Assembly: GCF_029892095.1 (NCBI RefSeq)
Contig: NZ_JARZAE010000004.1
Location: 2,542,001-2,606,000 of the forward strand
DNA: 64,000 bases
Direction: 5' to 3'
Source: Kitasatospora sp. MAP12-44
Lineage (GTDB): Bacteria > Actinomycetota > Actinomycetes > Streptomycetales > Streptomycetaceae
Numbering within the stretch: the stretch's first letter is position 1; every line of letters starts with the position of its first letter. Under the pieces are notes generated by a model that saw nothing but the letters and a program-made list of their open reading frames with translations, had not been told where the DNA came from and searched no databases. Positions 17,240 through 25,039 of the stretch are shown piece after piece. The position numbers were made by a program, and so were the translations under genes.

Positions 17240-18052
17240 ATGACTGACTACGAGACTGCGTTCCGGTCGTTGGACGGCACAGCGCTGTTCGGCACGGTCA
17301 CCCCTTCTCCAACTCCTCCCGCCGCGCTGGCCGTCCTCGCCCACGGCGCGGGCGTCACCCGTGAAGAGGGCGGCTTCTTCACGCGCCTGACGGCCGGTCT
17401 GGCGTCCACCGGCATCACCTGCTTGCGGTTTGACCTGCGGGCGCACGGCGCCAGTGCGGGCCGCTTTTCGGACGTCACGATCGCCGGGGTCGCCAACGAC
17501 ATCCGTGCAGCGTCCGACCACCTTCTCCAAGTCGCCGGACGCCCGGGGCCGGTGCACGTCATCTCGGCGTCGTTCTCCGGCGGCGCGTCCGCTCTGCACG
17601 CCGGAAGCCGACCCGGCGACGTGGCCAAGCTGGTACTGCTCAACCCGCGCATGGACTACCAGAACCGCTTCATCACCGAGACCGCCGGATGGAACGAGAA
17701 CTACCTGTCGCCCGAGCGCGCCACTAAGCTCGATGAGCGCGGCTTCTCGGTCCACCAGCCGTTCGAGACCGGCCGCGGGCTCCTCAACGAGGTCTTCCAC
17801 CTCGACCCGGAAAAGCTATGCGCCAACGTGAAGGCCCCGGTGCTCATCGTCCACGGCACGAAGGACACCTTCGTCGATATCGAGCTGTCTCGCCGGTTCC
17901 GGCCGCTGTTCGGCGCCGGAGCGGAGCTGTACGAGCTCGAAGGCGCACAGCACGGGTTCGCTGTCCACGATGACCCCACCTACGCACACCCTCAGTCGCA
18001 GGCGTGGCAGCGCGAGGTCATCGCCAAGGTCAGTGACTTCCTAGCCTCCTAG
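17240..18052 (+). CDS. Alpha/beta hydrolase
   Basis: 270 residues with an alpha/beta-hydrolase layout: an HGAG oxyanion motif (LAVLAHGAGVTREEGGF), CLRFDLRAHGAS, a nucleophile-elbow region VHVISASFSGGAS, acid in VLIVHGTKDTFVD and catalytic His in EGAQHGF. The elbow departs from strict GxSxG, so the exact nucleophile is uncertain. Size and motifs fit serine aminopeptidase S33/BAAT-like esterases. It ends convergently with the XRE regulator; the two stop codons share a CTAG (18049-18052). Whether it belongs to the lanthipeptide cluster is unclear. Confidence 0.75.
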   Translation: MTDYETAFRSLDGTALFGTVTPSPTPPAALAVLAHGAGVTREEGGFFTRLTAGLASTGITCLRFDLRAHGASAGRFSDVTIAGVANDIRAASDHLLQVAGRPGPVHVISASFSGGASALHAGSRPGDVAKLVLLNPRMDYQNRFITETAGWNENYLSPERATKLDERGFSVHQPFETGRGLLNEVFHLDPEKLCANVKAPVLIVHGTKDTFVDIELSRRFRPLFGAGAELYELEGAQHGFAVHDDPTYAHPQSQAWQREVIAKVSDFLAS

Positions 18053-19383
18053 CTGGCCGTGAGAACGAGAAGGCGTTCGTGGAGTTCCCGCACTGCCGAC
18101 CGCTGGCGGTGCGGGAACAGGATGCTGGCGGTTCGGTGGAGTTCAGTGATGGCCTGCCCATACCGGGCCGGGACGGCGATCTCCAAGGCGGTCAGTGCCA
18201 CGGAGGCGGCCTCGTCTGGCTCACCCACCTCGGCCAGCGCGCCGGACAGGTAGGCGCTGTAGTGGGCGTGGTCGCGCGGGAGGAATCTCTCCGGGATCAG
18301 GTAGGTCTGAAACACTGACACCGCCTCCGCCGGTAGCTTGGCCTCGCGCCAGCAGATTGCGGACTGCACCAGGAGCCGGGTCCTGGTGTACCCGTCACCG
18401 AGAGGGCCCGTGCAACTCGGCGCCCCACTTGGCGGTGCGGCCTGGTCGAGGGCAGCGTGCGCCTGGTCCAGCACCCGCCTGATCTCCTCCTCCCCGGCGC
18501 CCGTCATCGCCAGACCCCGCGCTTTCTGCTGGAACGCTTCGGCACGCGGGCGCGGCGGAAGCGTCCACGGTCCGCTGGTCGCCGCTCCCGCCAGATCGAG
18601 TATCCGAGCGGGATCGTTGCGGCCGAGTGCCTGTGCCTGACGCAGCAGGACGTAGGCGTGCATCGCCCCGTCGCCGGTGAAGGTCGCCCACTCCTTGGAC
18701 TGGCCGTACCAGTAGCCCGTGGTCTGGTCTGGCGATCCGGCGTCGCGGTGCAGCCATGCCGTGAATTCAGCTGCGCGGGCACCGAGGTTGAGAAGCTGGC
18801 GGCGGACGTCGGGCTTGGCGTCACGGGCGGCAGTGTTGATGACGGAGAGAATCCCGAGGGCCGCCGGCATGGCGCGGTGTGGCCCCAACAGGACATCCGC
18901 GCGGGCTGTCTCGTCCAGGGCACCGCGCAAGTGCTCCACGAGCTGCTGATCGCTGTAGCGATGGGCGTCCCGGGTGGCGGCCGTGAGATGGTCCAGCGCC
19001 GCGAGATCGAGCAACGGCGCGGCGGCGGCCACCAGGCCGCCCACGAACGTGCGTCGAAGCACGTGGTCCTCCAGATCGGGCTTGAGATCGGAGGGGGCAT
19101 CAAGCCGTCTCGGCACGCTGGCTCGCGGGATGAAGCCGAGCTGTTCCAGAGACACACCGAACATCTTGGGCAGCACACTGCGCGCGTCCTTGTTCGGCCA
19201 CGTCGTCTGTCCCGACTCCCAGCGCCTGATCTGCCGTACGGAGATCTGCGCTTTCGACTGAAGGGCTGAGGCCGCAGCGTTGTACGCCTCGGCGAAGTCC
19301 TCCTGCGTGCACCAGCCTCGTTCGACTCGCGCAGCAACGAACTTCCAGTTCGCGGTTGTCTGTTCGGGCACTCCAACCCCCAT
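18049..19383 (-). CDS. XRE-type transcriptional regulator with helical sensor domain
   Basis: 444 residues. N-terminal helix-turn-helix at about 24-80 (TQEDFAEAYNAAASALQ, ISVRQIRRWESGQTTWP, LPKMFGVSLEQLGF). After a short hydrophobic stretch (GGLVAAAAPLLDLAALD) the rest is all-helical and TPR-like (LLRQAQALGRNDPARILDLA, ARLLVQ-type repeats, YSAYLSGALAEVGEPDEAAS). Such regulators are common beside streptomycete RiPP clusters and mobile elements. Read divergently from the small genes leading to the FxLD precursor, it is the best candidate for a cluster regulator; that is inference. Confidence 0.75.
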   Translation of the reverse strand: MGVGVPEQTTANWKFVAARVERGWCTQEDFAEAYNAAASALQSKAQISVRQIRRWESGQTTWPNKDARSVLPKMFGVSLEQLGFIPRASVPRRLDAPSDLKPDLEDHVLRRTFVGGLVAAAAPLLDLAALDHLTAATRDAHRYSDQQLVEHLRGALDETARADVLLGPHRAMPAALGILSVINTAARDAKPDVRRQLLNLGARAAEFTAWLHRDAGSPDQTTGYWYGQSKEWATFTGDGAMHAYVLLRQAQALGRNDPARILDLAGAATSGPWTLPPRPRAEAFQQKARGLAMTGAGEEEIRRVLDQAHAALDQAAPPSGAPSCTGPLGDGYTRTRLLVQSAICWREAKLPAEAVSVFQTYLIPERFLPRDHAHYSAYLSGALAEVGEPDEAASVALTALEIAVPARYGQAITELHRTASILFPHRQRSAVRELHERLLVLTAS

Positions 19384-19628
19384 CGCTCCAACCTAGGCCA
19401 CCAGGCACCACCGGCAGTGAGAGGACATAACTTACTCGCCGAAGTGTCCGGTGATGTGTCCTCCGATCCGGCCTCGTTCTCGGGATCTGGACGCGGTGAA
19501 CTGTTCATCAGCCGCTCGCGCCGTGGAAGACACCAGGGCTCCCCCCGGATGAGCCTGCGGGCGGCCCCGTCGATGCGTCCCCCGTCACCGGAGGGGCCGC
19601 CGCACCCCACGCCAACCCGGAGACGCTG

Positions 19629-19871
19629 ATGACGACTGCTGACCGATCCCCCCACCCCTGGGCCGCACAGGGCTCCCGCACGCTCGTGGACCCGAACCCG
19701 ACCGTGGTCCCGCGCCGGGCGCCGTCGCAGCCTTCGGCGGAGAGTGTCGACGCCACCAAGGCCCGCATGACGCTGGACGACCACCGCAGCCAGGACGGCC
19801 AGTGTGTGCGGTGCCAGACGCAGTGGCCGTGCGAGGTTACCGCCAGCATCCGGTTCGGGGGCACCGCATGA
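19629..19871 (+). CDS. Small Cys-motif protein (80 aa)
   Basis: MTTADRSPHPWAAQGSRTLV opening, a disordered middle, and a C-terminal CVRCQTQWPC that could bind zinc. GGAG lies before the ATG. Its stop overlaps the next start (ATGA). First of three coupled small genes between the regulator and the lanthipeptide precursor. Unknown function. Confidence 0.55.
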   Translation: MTTADRSPHPWAAQGSRTLVDPNPTVVPRRAPSQPSAESVDATKARMTLDDHRSQDGQCVRCQTQWPCEVTASIRFGGTA

Positions 19872-20074
19872 CCGCCGTGCCCATGCGCGTCGCGAGCGGC
19901 GGCCCCAAGTGGCGCCCTCTCCCGACGCAGTACTACTACGACATCACCAGCACCGGCGGCCACACCATCTTCATCTGCGACGAGGACCGCGCCGAGCGCC
20001 GCCGCTCCGTCCTTACCCGGCTGGCCGTCGGCCGCCGCAAGACCGTACTTCGCAGACTGCGGGGTCGACGATGA
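19868..20074 (+). CDS. Small basic protein (68 aa)
   Basis: ATG 19868 in an ATGA overlap. Sequence has WRPLPTQYYYDITSTGGHTI, FICDEDRAERRR and a very basic C-terminus (GRRKTVLRRLRGRR). Its stop overlaps the ATG of the next gene. Possibly nucleic-acid binding because of the basic tail; no family recognised. Confidence 0.55.
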   Translation: MTAVPMRVASGGPKWRPLPTQYYYDITSTGGHTIFICDEDRAERRRSVLTRLAVGRRKTVLRRLRGRR

Positions 20075-20301
20075 CAACTGCCGTCCGCTCCGACCGGGAC
20101 ACCAGCGCGGACTTCGTGATGCCGGAGAACCGCCACCCGGGGCTCTACATCCGCACGTACAAGGTCGCCCCCGACGGCACCCGGTACGGCGACTCCGGTG
20201 TCACCACCGTCGACCCCGCCGATGTCCCGGCCGCCGCGCTGCACTCGTCGGCGACGTGGCCGTCCTGCTCCTGCGGGAACTTCGGCCACGTCGGGCGCTG
20301 A
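20071..20301 (+). CDS. Small protein with Ser/Thr/Cys-rich C-terminus (76 aa)
   Basis: ATG 20071 in an ATGA overlap. MTTAVRSDRDTSADFVMPEN, then RHPGLYIRTYKVAPDGTRYG, then a tail rich in Ser, Thr and Cys (SSATWPSCSCGNFG). No FxLD leader motif, so not an obvious second precursor, but the tail composition next to a lanthipeptide gene is notable. Function unknown. Confidence 0.55.
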   Translation: MTTAVRSDRDTSADFVMPENRHPGLYIRTYKVAPDGTRYGDSGVTTVDPADVPAAALHSSATWPSCSCGNFGHVGR

Positions 20302-20345
20302 CCACAACGCACCCAGTGCAGGCATGCGCACGCGCATCACAGTCT

Positions 20346-20369
20346 CCTGGCCTGGACACCCAGGCCAGG
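20346..20369. promoter_or_regulatory. 10-bp inverted repeat upstream of the precursor
   Basis: CCTGGCCTGG / CCAGGCCAGG, a perfect 10-bp palindrome with an ACAC loop, 32 bp before the precursor start. It may be an operator for the cluster regulator or a hairpin separating the precursor from the small genes; no T run follows. Confidence 0.5.
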
Positions 20370-20401
20370 TACCAGAAACACCGTCACTGAGGAGGAACGA
20401 G

Positions 20402-20548
20402 ATGACTCAGATCATCCAGGCCGACCTGGCCGCCGAGTTCGAGTTGGACGTCACCCTGCTGGAGGTCGCGGACTCGGCCGGCCTGGTCAACATCACCGAC
20501 GACAACTGCGGTAGCAGCTGCGGCGCCTGCACCACCGGTGTCGCCTGA
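20402..20548 (+). CDS. FxLD-type lanthipeptide precursor
   Basis: 48 residues. The leader contains FELD (13-16) in AAEFELDVTLLEV, the motif that names the FxLD family. The C-terminal core, after about residue 30, is ITDDNCGSSCGACTTGVA with Cys at 36, 40 and 43 and Ser/Thr at 32, 38, 39, 44 and 45, suited to several lanthionine rings. AGGAGG sits directly upstream of ATG. It is followed by a large hairpin and then LanB, LanC and a methyltransferase. The family's mature products are class I-type lanthipeptides; cleavage site and ring pattern cannot be read from sequence. Confidence 0.9.
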   Translation: MTQIIQADLAAEFELDVTLLEVADSAGLVNITDDNCGSSCGACTTGVA

Positions 20549-20574
20549 CCTGGAACGCATCTCCCGCTGAGTAG

Positions 20575-20614
20575 GTCGGTGCCGCCGCAGACGAATCCGT
20601 GCGGCGGCACCGAC
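20575..20614 (+). terminator. 15-bp stem-loop between precursor and LanB
   Basis: GTCGGTGCCGCCGCA pairs perfectly with TGCGGCGGCACCGAC around a 10-nt loop. It stands 26 bp after the precursor stop and 35 bp before the LanB start, with no T run. Best explained as an attenuator or partial terminator that keeps precursor mRNA far above enzyme mRNA. Confidence 0.75.
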
Positions 20615-20648
20615 GGTCCCCGTTCACTGCGCACATACGGAGGTACAC

Positions 20649-23600
20649 GTGGTCGCCCCTGCGTTCCGAGCTGGCAGTGTCGCACTCGTACGCGCTGTCG
20701 CTCGCCCTTCGCTGAGCCTGCCGCCGTGGCCCGACCTGACCGGGCTTTCCTCCAACCCTGCGGTCACGGTCTCGCACATCGCATGGCTGCGGGAAGTGTG
20801 GAGTGCGGACGACGTCGCCGAAGCGGTGCAGCACGCAAGTCCGGTCCTCTCCGTGCAGGTGCGCACTCTGGTCGAGGCCGAGAATCCGTCCCCGCGTGAT
20901 GTCCGGCGCGCGGTCCTGTCCGTCGCCCGCTATCTGCTGCGCTCGCAGGGGCGCGCTACCCCCTTCGGGCTGTTCGCAGGAGTGACGACCGCCTCCTTCG
21001 AGACCTGCGCGGAAGTGACCTGGGGCACCAAGCACCGGCCGGTGGCAGGGGCCTCGGCGGAGTGGTTGGCAGCCGTGACAGGACGGTTGGAGAGCTGCCC
21101 TGAGCTGTTGACCCGCCTGCCGGTGGTGGCCAACACCGGGCTGACAGTTCGCGGCGACCAGTTGATCGTTCCGTATCAGCCGAACGTGAAAAAGCACGGA
21201 ACCGGGGCGGTGGAAGTCTCACTGCGGCACACCGCGCCGGTTCGCACAATCCTGGCCGCAGCCCAGGCCCCGATCTCGGTGGAGGACTTGGGCGCGAAGA
21301 TCCTGGCGGAGTTTCCGGCCGTCGGTATGGACAAGGTGACGGCGCTGCTCGCGGAGTTGGTCGCGCGGGGTGTTCTGATCACCGGATTGAATGCGCCCGG
21401 CACTGAGACCGACGCGCTCGGGTACCTCGTGGCGCAGTTGGAGGCCGTCGAAGCCGAGACTGTCACTCCGGTCACCGAGCTGGTACTGACGCTGCGGAAG
21501 GTCCGTGCGGAACTGGCGGAATGCAATGCCCTCCCCGCTGCCCGCGCCCGGACGGCCACGACCGCTGTAGCCGAACGGATGAGCGCCCTGGTTCCGGTTC
21601 GCAGGCATCCGCTGGCGGTGGATCTACGGCTCGACGGCTCGGTCACGCTTCCCCGCGACGTAGCCCGCGAAGTGGAGCGTGCCGCACTGGCCCTGGCCCG
21701 TGTGAGTGCTGCACCCTACGGCGCCACCGCTTGGAAGGTGTACCACCAGCGGTTCTACGAGCGGTTCGGGATCGGCTCGATGGTGCCCGTACAGGACGTG
21801 GTCGCCGACAGCGGGATCGGGTTTCCCGACGGCTATCCGGGGTCCGTGAAGGGGGAGCGCCGATCACCGCTGTCGCTCCGGGATGAGGTGCTGGTCCGGC
21901 TGGCTCAGAACGCGGTGCTCGACGGCCGGGACGAAGTGGTCTTGGACGAGGCGCTGATGACGTCGCTGGAGCTGGGTCCGGACGAGATCCGGCTACCGCC
22001 TCACCTGGAGATGGGGGTGCGCGTGCACGCCGCCGGCCTGGCCGAGCTTCAGCGGGGGGATTTCCGGCTGGAAGTCGTGTCTGTCTCCCGAGGTGCGGGT
22101 GTCGGAACGGGTCGGTTTCTCGGCGTCCTGGAAGAACGTGATCGTGCTCGGCTGGCGTCGGAGTTGGCTGATCTTCCCGCCGCTGACGGCGAAACCGTTC
22201 CGGCGCAGTTGTCGTTCCCGCCGCTGGTGCCGGAGACGGCTCACGTCACCCGCTCCCCGCAGGTTCTGCCGCTCGTGATCAGCCTGGAGGAACACCGCGC
22301 CCCCGATGACCGGGTTCTGACGGTCGCAGAATTGGCGGTGGGTTGCGACGGGCGCCGCATGTACCTGGCCGCCCCTTCGCGCGGACACCGGGTGGAAGCC
22401 GTAGGCATGCACGCGTTGAACCTGCACACCCACACCCCGCCGATGGCCCGATTCCTGACCGAGCTGAGCCGCGCCCAGTGCGCCGCCGTCACGCTGTTCG
22501 ACTGGGGGTCGGCTCGGACGATGCCGCACCTTCCTCGGCTGCGCTACGGACGCACCATCCTCTCCCCGGCCCGGTGGCGTCTGGAGGGCACCGAGCTACC
22601 GGCCCGATCGCAGTCCTGGACCGCGTGGGACGAGACCCTGACCGTGTGGCGGCAGACGCGCCGGGTGCCGCGCCAGGTGTACCTGACCGAGGGGGATCGA
22701 CTGCTCGCCCTGGACCTGGACGAGCCGGCCCACCGCGTTCTTCTTCGCGCACACCTGGACCGTTCCGCGCACGCCACCTTGACGGAAGCACTGCACGATT
22801 CCGGCTGGTTCGGAGGTCGGGCACACGAGATCGTCGTCCCGCTGAAATCGGCCACGGCGCCACCATGGCCGCGCCTTCCGAAGCCCACCCGCGCGCGGCT
22901 CATCGGGCGCGACCAGGGACAGACCCCGGCAACGTCGATGGTGCTGCTCGCCAGCCTGTACGGGGACATCCGGCGCCAGGACACCATCCTCGCCCAGCAC
23001 CTGCCGACCCTGCTCGACCAACTCGGTCAACCACCCTGGTGGTACGTCCGGTACCGCGATCCCGACCAGCACCTACGTCTGCGTATCGCTCTGCCCTACC
23101 GCGAAGACTTCGGCCGGATCGCGCGCGCTGTGAGCGCCTGGACCGACGAACTCCACCACACCGGGCTGCTCCGGGAGGTCCGCTACCCCACCTCGTACCC
23201 CGAGACCGGACGTTGGGGCTCCGGCCTGGCGTGGGGTGCCGCCGAGGCGGTGTTCCGAACCGACTCGTCCGCGCTGCTCGCCCAGCTCCGCCAACCGGTA
23301 CGCCCGCATCACCGCGCCCTGGTCGCCGCCCACACGGTCGCCATCGCCTGCGCCTTCTTGGGCAGCACCGAAGCGGGCATGCGCTGGCTCATCGACCACG
23401 TCCCCGCCGCAGCCACCGAGCCTGTTCCCCGGCACCAGTTCGCCGAAGCTGTCCGGCTCGCCGACCCCTCCGAGGGTTGGGCCGCCCTTCGGGCAGTACC
23501 GGGCGGGGGCGCCATCGTGGAGGCGTGGACGGAACGAGACCGGGCAGTGTCCGACTACCGCCGCCACCTCCCAGGCCCGGACACCCAGGGCATCGACGCC

Positions 23601-23741
23601 GACGACGTTCTCGGCTCCCTCCTCCACGTGCACTTCGTGCGCGCCGTCGCCGTCAACTTCCCCGAGGAAGCCATCTGCCTGCACCTCGCACGCGCCGCCG
23701 CCCTCGCGTGGACAGCCCGAGCCTCACGGAGGCCCGCATGA
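20649..23741 (+). CDS. Lantibiotic dehydratase (LanB), with SpaB_C domain
   Basis: 1030 residues from GTG 20649, with GGAGG 7 bp upstream. The N-terminal about 700 residues have the glutamylation-domain layout of LanB proteins (ARYLLRSQGRATPFGLFAGV, APYGATAWKVYHQRFYERFG). From about 757 the sequence (ATSMVLLASLYGDIRRQDTI, WWYVRYRDPDQHLRLRI) is the SpaB_C / thiopeptide-type elimination domain. Such enzymes use glutamyl-tRNA to activate Ser/Thr of the precursor and then eliminate to dehydroamino acids. The stop overlaps the LanC start (ATGA). Confidence 0.9.
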   Translation: MVAPAFRAGSVALVRAVARPSLSLPPWPDLTGLSSNPAVTVSHIAWLREVWSADDVAEAVQHASPVLSVQVRTLVEAENPSPRDVRRAVLSVARYLLRSQGRATPFGLFAGVTTASFETCAEVTWGTKHRPVAGASAEWLAAVTGRLESCPELLTRLPVVANTGLTVRGDQLIVPYQPNVKKHGTGAVEVSLRHTAPVRTILAAAQAPISVEDLGAKILAEFPAVGMDKVTALLAELVARGVLITGLNAPGTETDALGYLVAQLEAVEAETVTPVTELVLTLRKVRAELAECNALPAARARTATTAVAERMSALVPVRRHPLAVDLRLDGSVTLPRDVAREVERAALALARVSAAPYGATAWKVYHQRFYERFGIGSMVPVQDVVADSGIGFPDGYPGSVKGERRSPLSLRDEVLVRLAQNAVLDGRDEVVLDEALMTSLELGPDEIRLPPHLEMGVRVHAAGLAELQRGDFRLEVVSVSRGAGVGTGRFLGVLEERDRARLASELADLPAADGETVPAQLSFPPLVPETAHVTRSPQVLPLVISLEEHRAPDDRVLTVAELAVGCDGRRMYLAAPSRGHRVEAVGMHALNLHTHTPPMARFLTELSRAQCAAVTLFDWGSARTMPHLPRLRYGRTILSPARWRLEGTELPARSQSWTAWDETLTVWRQTRRVPRQVYLTEGDRLLALDLDEPAHRVLLRAHLDRSAHATLTEALHDSGWFGGRAHEIVVPLKSATAPPWPRLPKPTRARLIGRDQGQTPATSMVLLASLYGDIRRQDTILAQHLPTLLDQLGQPPWWYVRYRDPDQHLRLRIALPYREDFGRIARAVSAWTDELHHTGLLREVRYPTSYPETGRWGSGLAWGAAEAVFRTDSSALLAQLRQPVRPHHRALVAAHTVAIACAFLGSTEAGMRWLIDHVPAAATEPVPRHQFAEAVRLADPSEGWAALRAVPGGGAIVEAWTERDRAVSDYRRHLPGPDTQGIDADDVLGSLLHVHFVRAVAVNFPEEAICLHLARAAALAWTARASRRPA

Positions 23742-25009
23742 CCCGGCACCCGGCCGGCGACCTCATCGGCGTGATCGCCGACCGCCTCGCGCACCCCGAC
23801 ACCGCACCCGCTGAGTGCCGGAGCCAGGACGGGTGGAGGCAGTCACTCGCGCACGGCATCCCCGGCATCGCGCTGCTGCACATCGAACTCGCCTCTGCCG
23901 GTCTCAGGCCATGGCAACGCGCCCACGACTGGCTCGCCGCCGCGACCGGAGCCCCCATCACCAGCGGCACCGACAGCCACCCCTACTACGGGGCACCCGC
24001 CCTCGCACACGCTCTGGCCTGCGCCGCAGACCGCCTTCCCGGGGCCTACGGGCGCACGCTGGAAGCACTCGATCGGCAGATCGTCACCGACACCCACCAC
24101 CGGGTGGCCGCAGCCCACCACCGCATCGACCTCGGACAAGCCCCCGCGCTCGCCGAGTTCGACGCGCTCCGGGGACTGACCGGCTACGGCGCCTACCTGC
24201 TGCGCCGCGACCCCGACGGTGACGCCCTACAAGCCACCCTCGGACACCTCGTACGCCTCACCCACCCGATCACCCTCAACGGGGAGACAGTGCCCGGCTG
24301 GTGGACACCCTCAGGACCCTCCGGACGGCTCGACGGCCGGTTCCCCGACGGCCACGCCAACAACGGCTCAGCCCACGGCATCACCGGAGTCCTGAGCCTG
24401 CTGTCCATCGCGGCGCGGCGCGGCATCACGGTAGACGGCCAACTCGACGCCGTACGCACGATCTGCGCATGGCTCGACCGCTGGAAGACCGAGACCGACC
24501 AGGGACCGGCGTGGCCCTACTGGGTCACCCGTGACGAACTCCGAGCCGGGCGCCCCCACCCGCCCAAGCCGCAGCGCCCATCTTGGTGCTACGGGGCTGC
24601 GGGCCTGGGACGCGCCCAACAGCTCGCCGCCCTGGCTATCGGAGACACCGACCGCCAGCACACAGTGGAGAAGGCGCTCATCGCCGCCTTGACCGACCCG
24701 GCCGCGCTCGCAGCAACGACAGACATCTCCCTGTGCCACGGATTCGCGGGCCTCGCCCACGTAGCCGCCCGCGCCGCCTCCGACGCGACCCCCGAGACGG
24801 CCGGCCAACTGCATGCCCTCGTTCCCGCGCTGCTGGGCGCCGTCCACCCTCCCGACGCCGACGCGAACCACACCGTCACCGCGCTCCTGGACGCGGAAGG
24901 CGGCGGACCGGGGCTTCTCGACGGCGCGGCCGGTGTCGCCCTGGCAGCGCTCACCACCACCACAAGCTCGTTCAGCTCCACCTGGGACACCTGCCTGCTC
25001 ACCTCCTGA
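23738..25009 (+). CDS. Lanthionine synthetase C-like cyclase (LanC)
   Basis: 423 residues from ATG 23738, which overlaps the LanB stop; the frame runs open further left only as a shadow of LanB. It shows the LanC toroid repeats (SLAHGIPGIALLHIELA, GHANNGSAHGITGVLSLLS, SLCHGFAGLAHVAARA, LLDGAAGVALAAL). The zinc ligands are present: Cys in SWCYGAAG (about 283) and Cys-His in LCHGFAG (about 332-333). It would add Cys thiols to dehydrated residues of the precursor. A 30-bp gap precedes the methyltransferase. Confidence 0.9.
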   Translation: MTRHPAGDLIGVIADRLAHPDTAPAECRSQDGWRQSLAHGIPGIALLHIELASAGLRPWQRAHDWLAAATGAPITSGTDSHPYYGAPALAHALACAADRLPGAYGRTLEALDRQIVTDTHHRVAAAHHRIDLGQAPALAEFDALRGLTGYGAYLLRRDPDGDALQATLGHLVRLTHPITLNGETVPGWWTPSGPSGRLDGRFPDGHANNGSAHGITGVLSLLSIAARRGITVDGQLDAVRTICAWLDRWKTETDQGPAWPYWVTRDELRAGRPHPPKPQRPSWCYGAAGLGRAQQLAALAIGDTDRQHTVEKALIAALTDPAALAATTDISLCHGFAGLAHVAARAASDATPETAGQLHALVPALLGAVHPPDADANHTVTALLDAEGGGPGLLDGAAGVALAALTTTTSSFSSTWDTCLLTS

Positions 25010-25039
25010 CCGCTCATCACCTGACGCGAGGACACGCGG

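Noticed and set aside
22343..23737. Long N-terminal extension of LanC
   Set aside because: This stretch is read in another frame as the LanB SpaB_C domain. The extension is Arg/Pro-rich and the ATGA overlap at 23738 gives the natural start.
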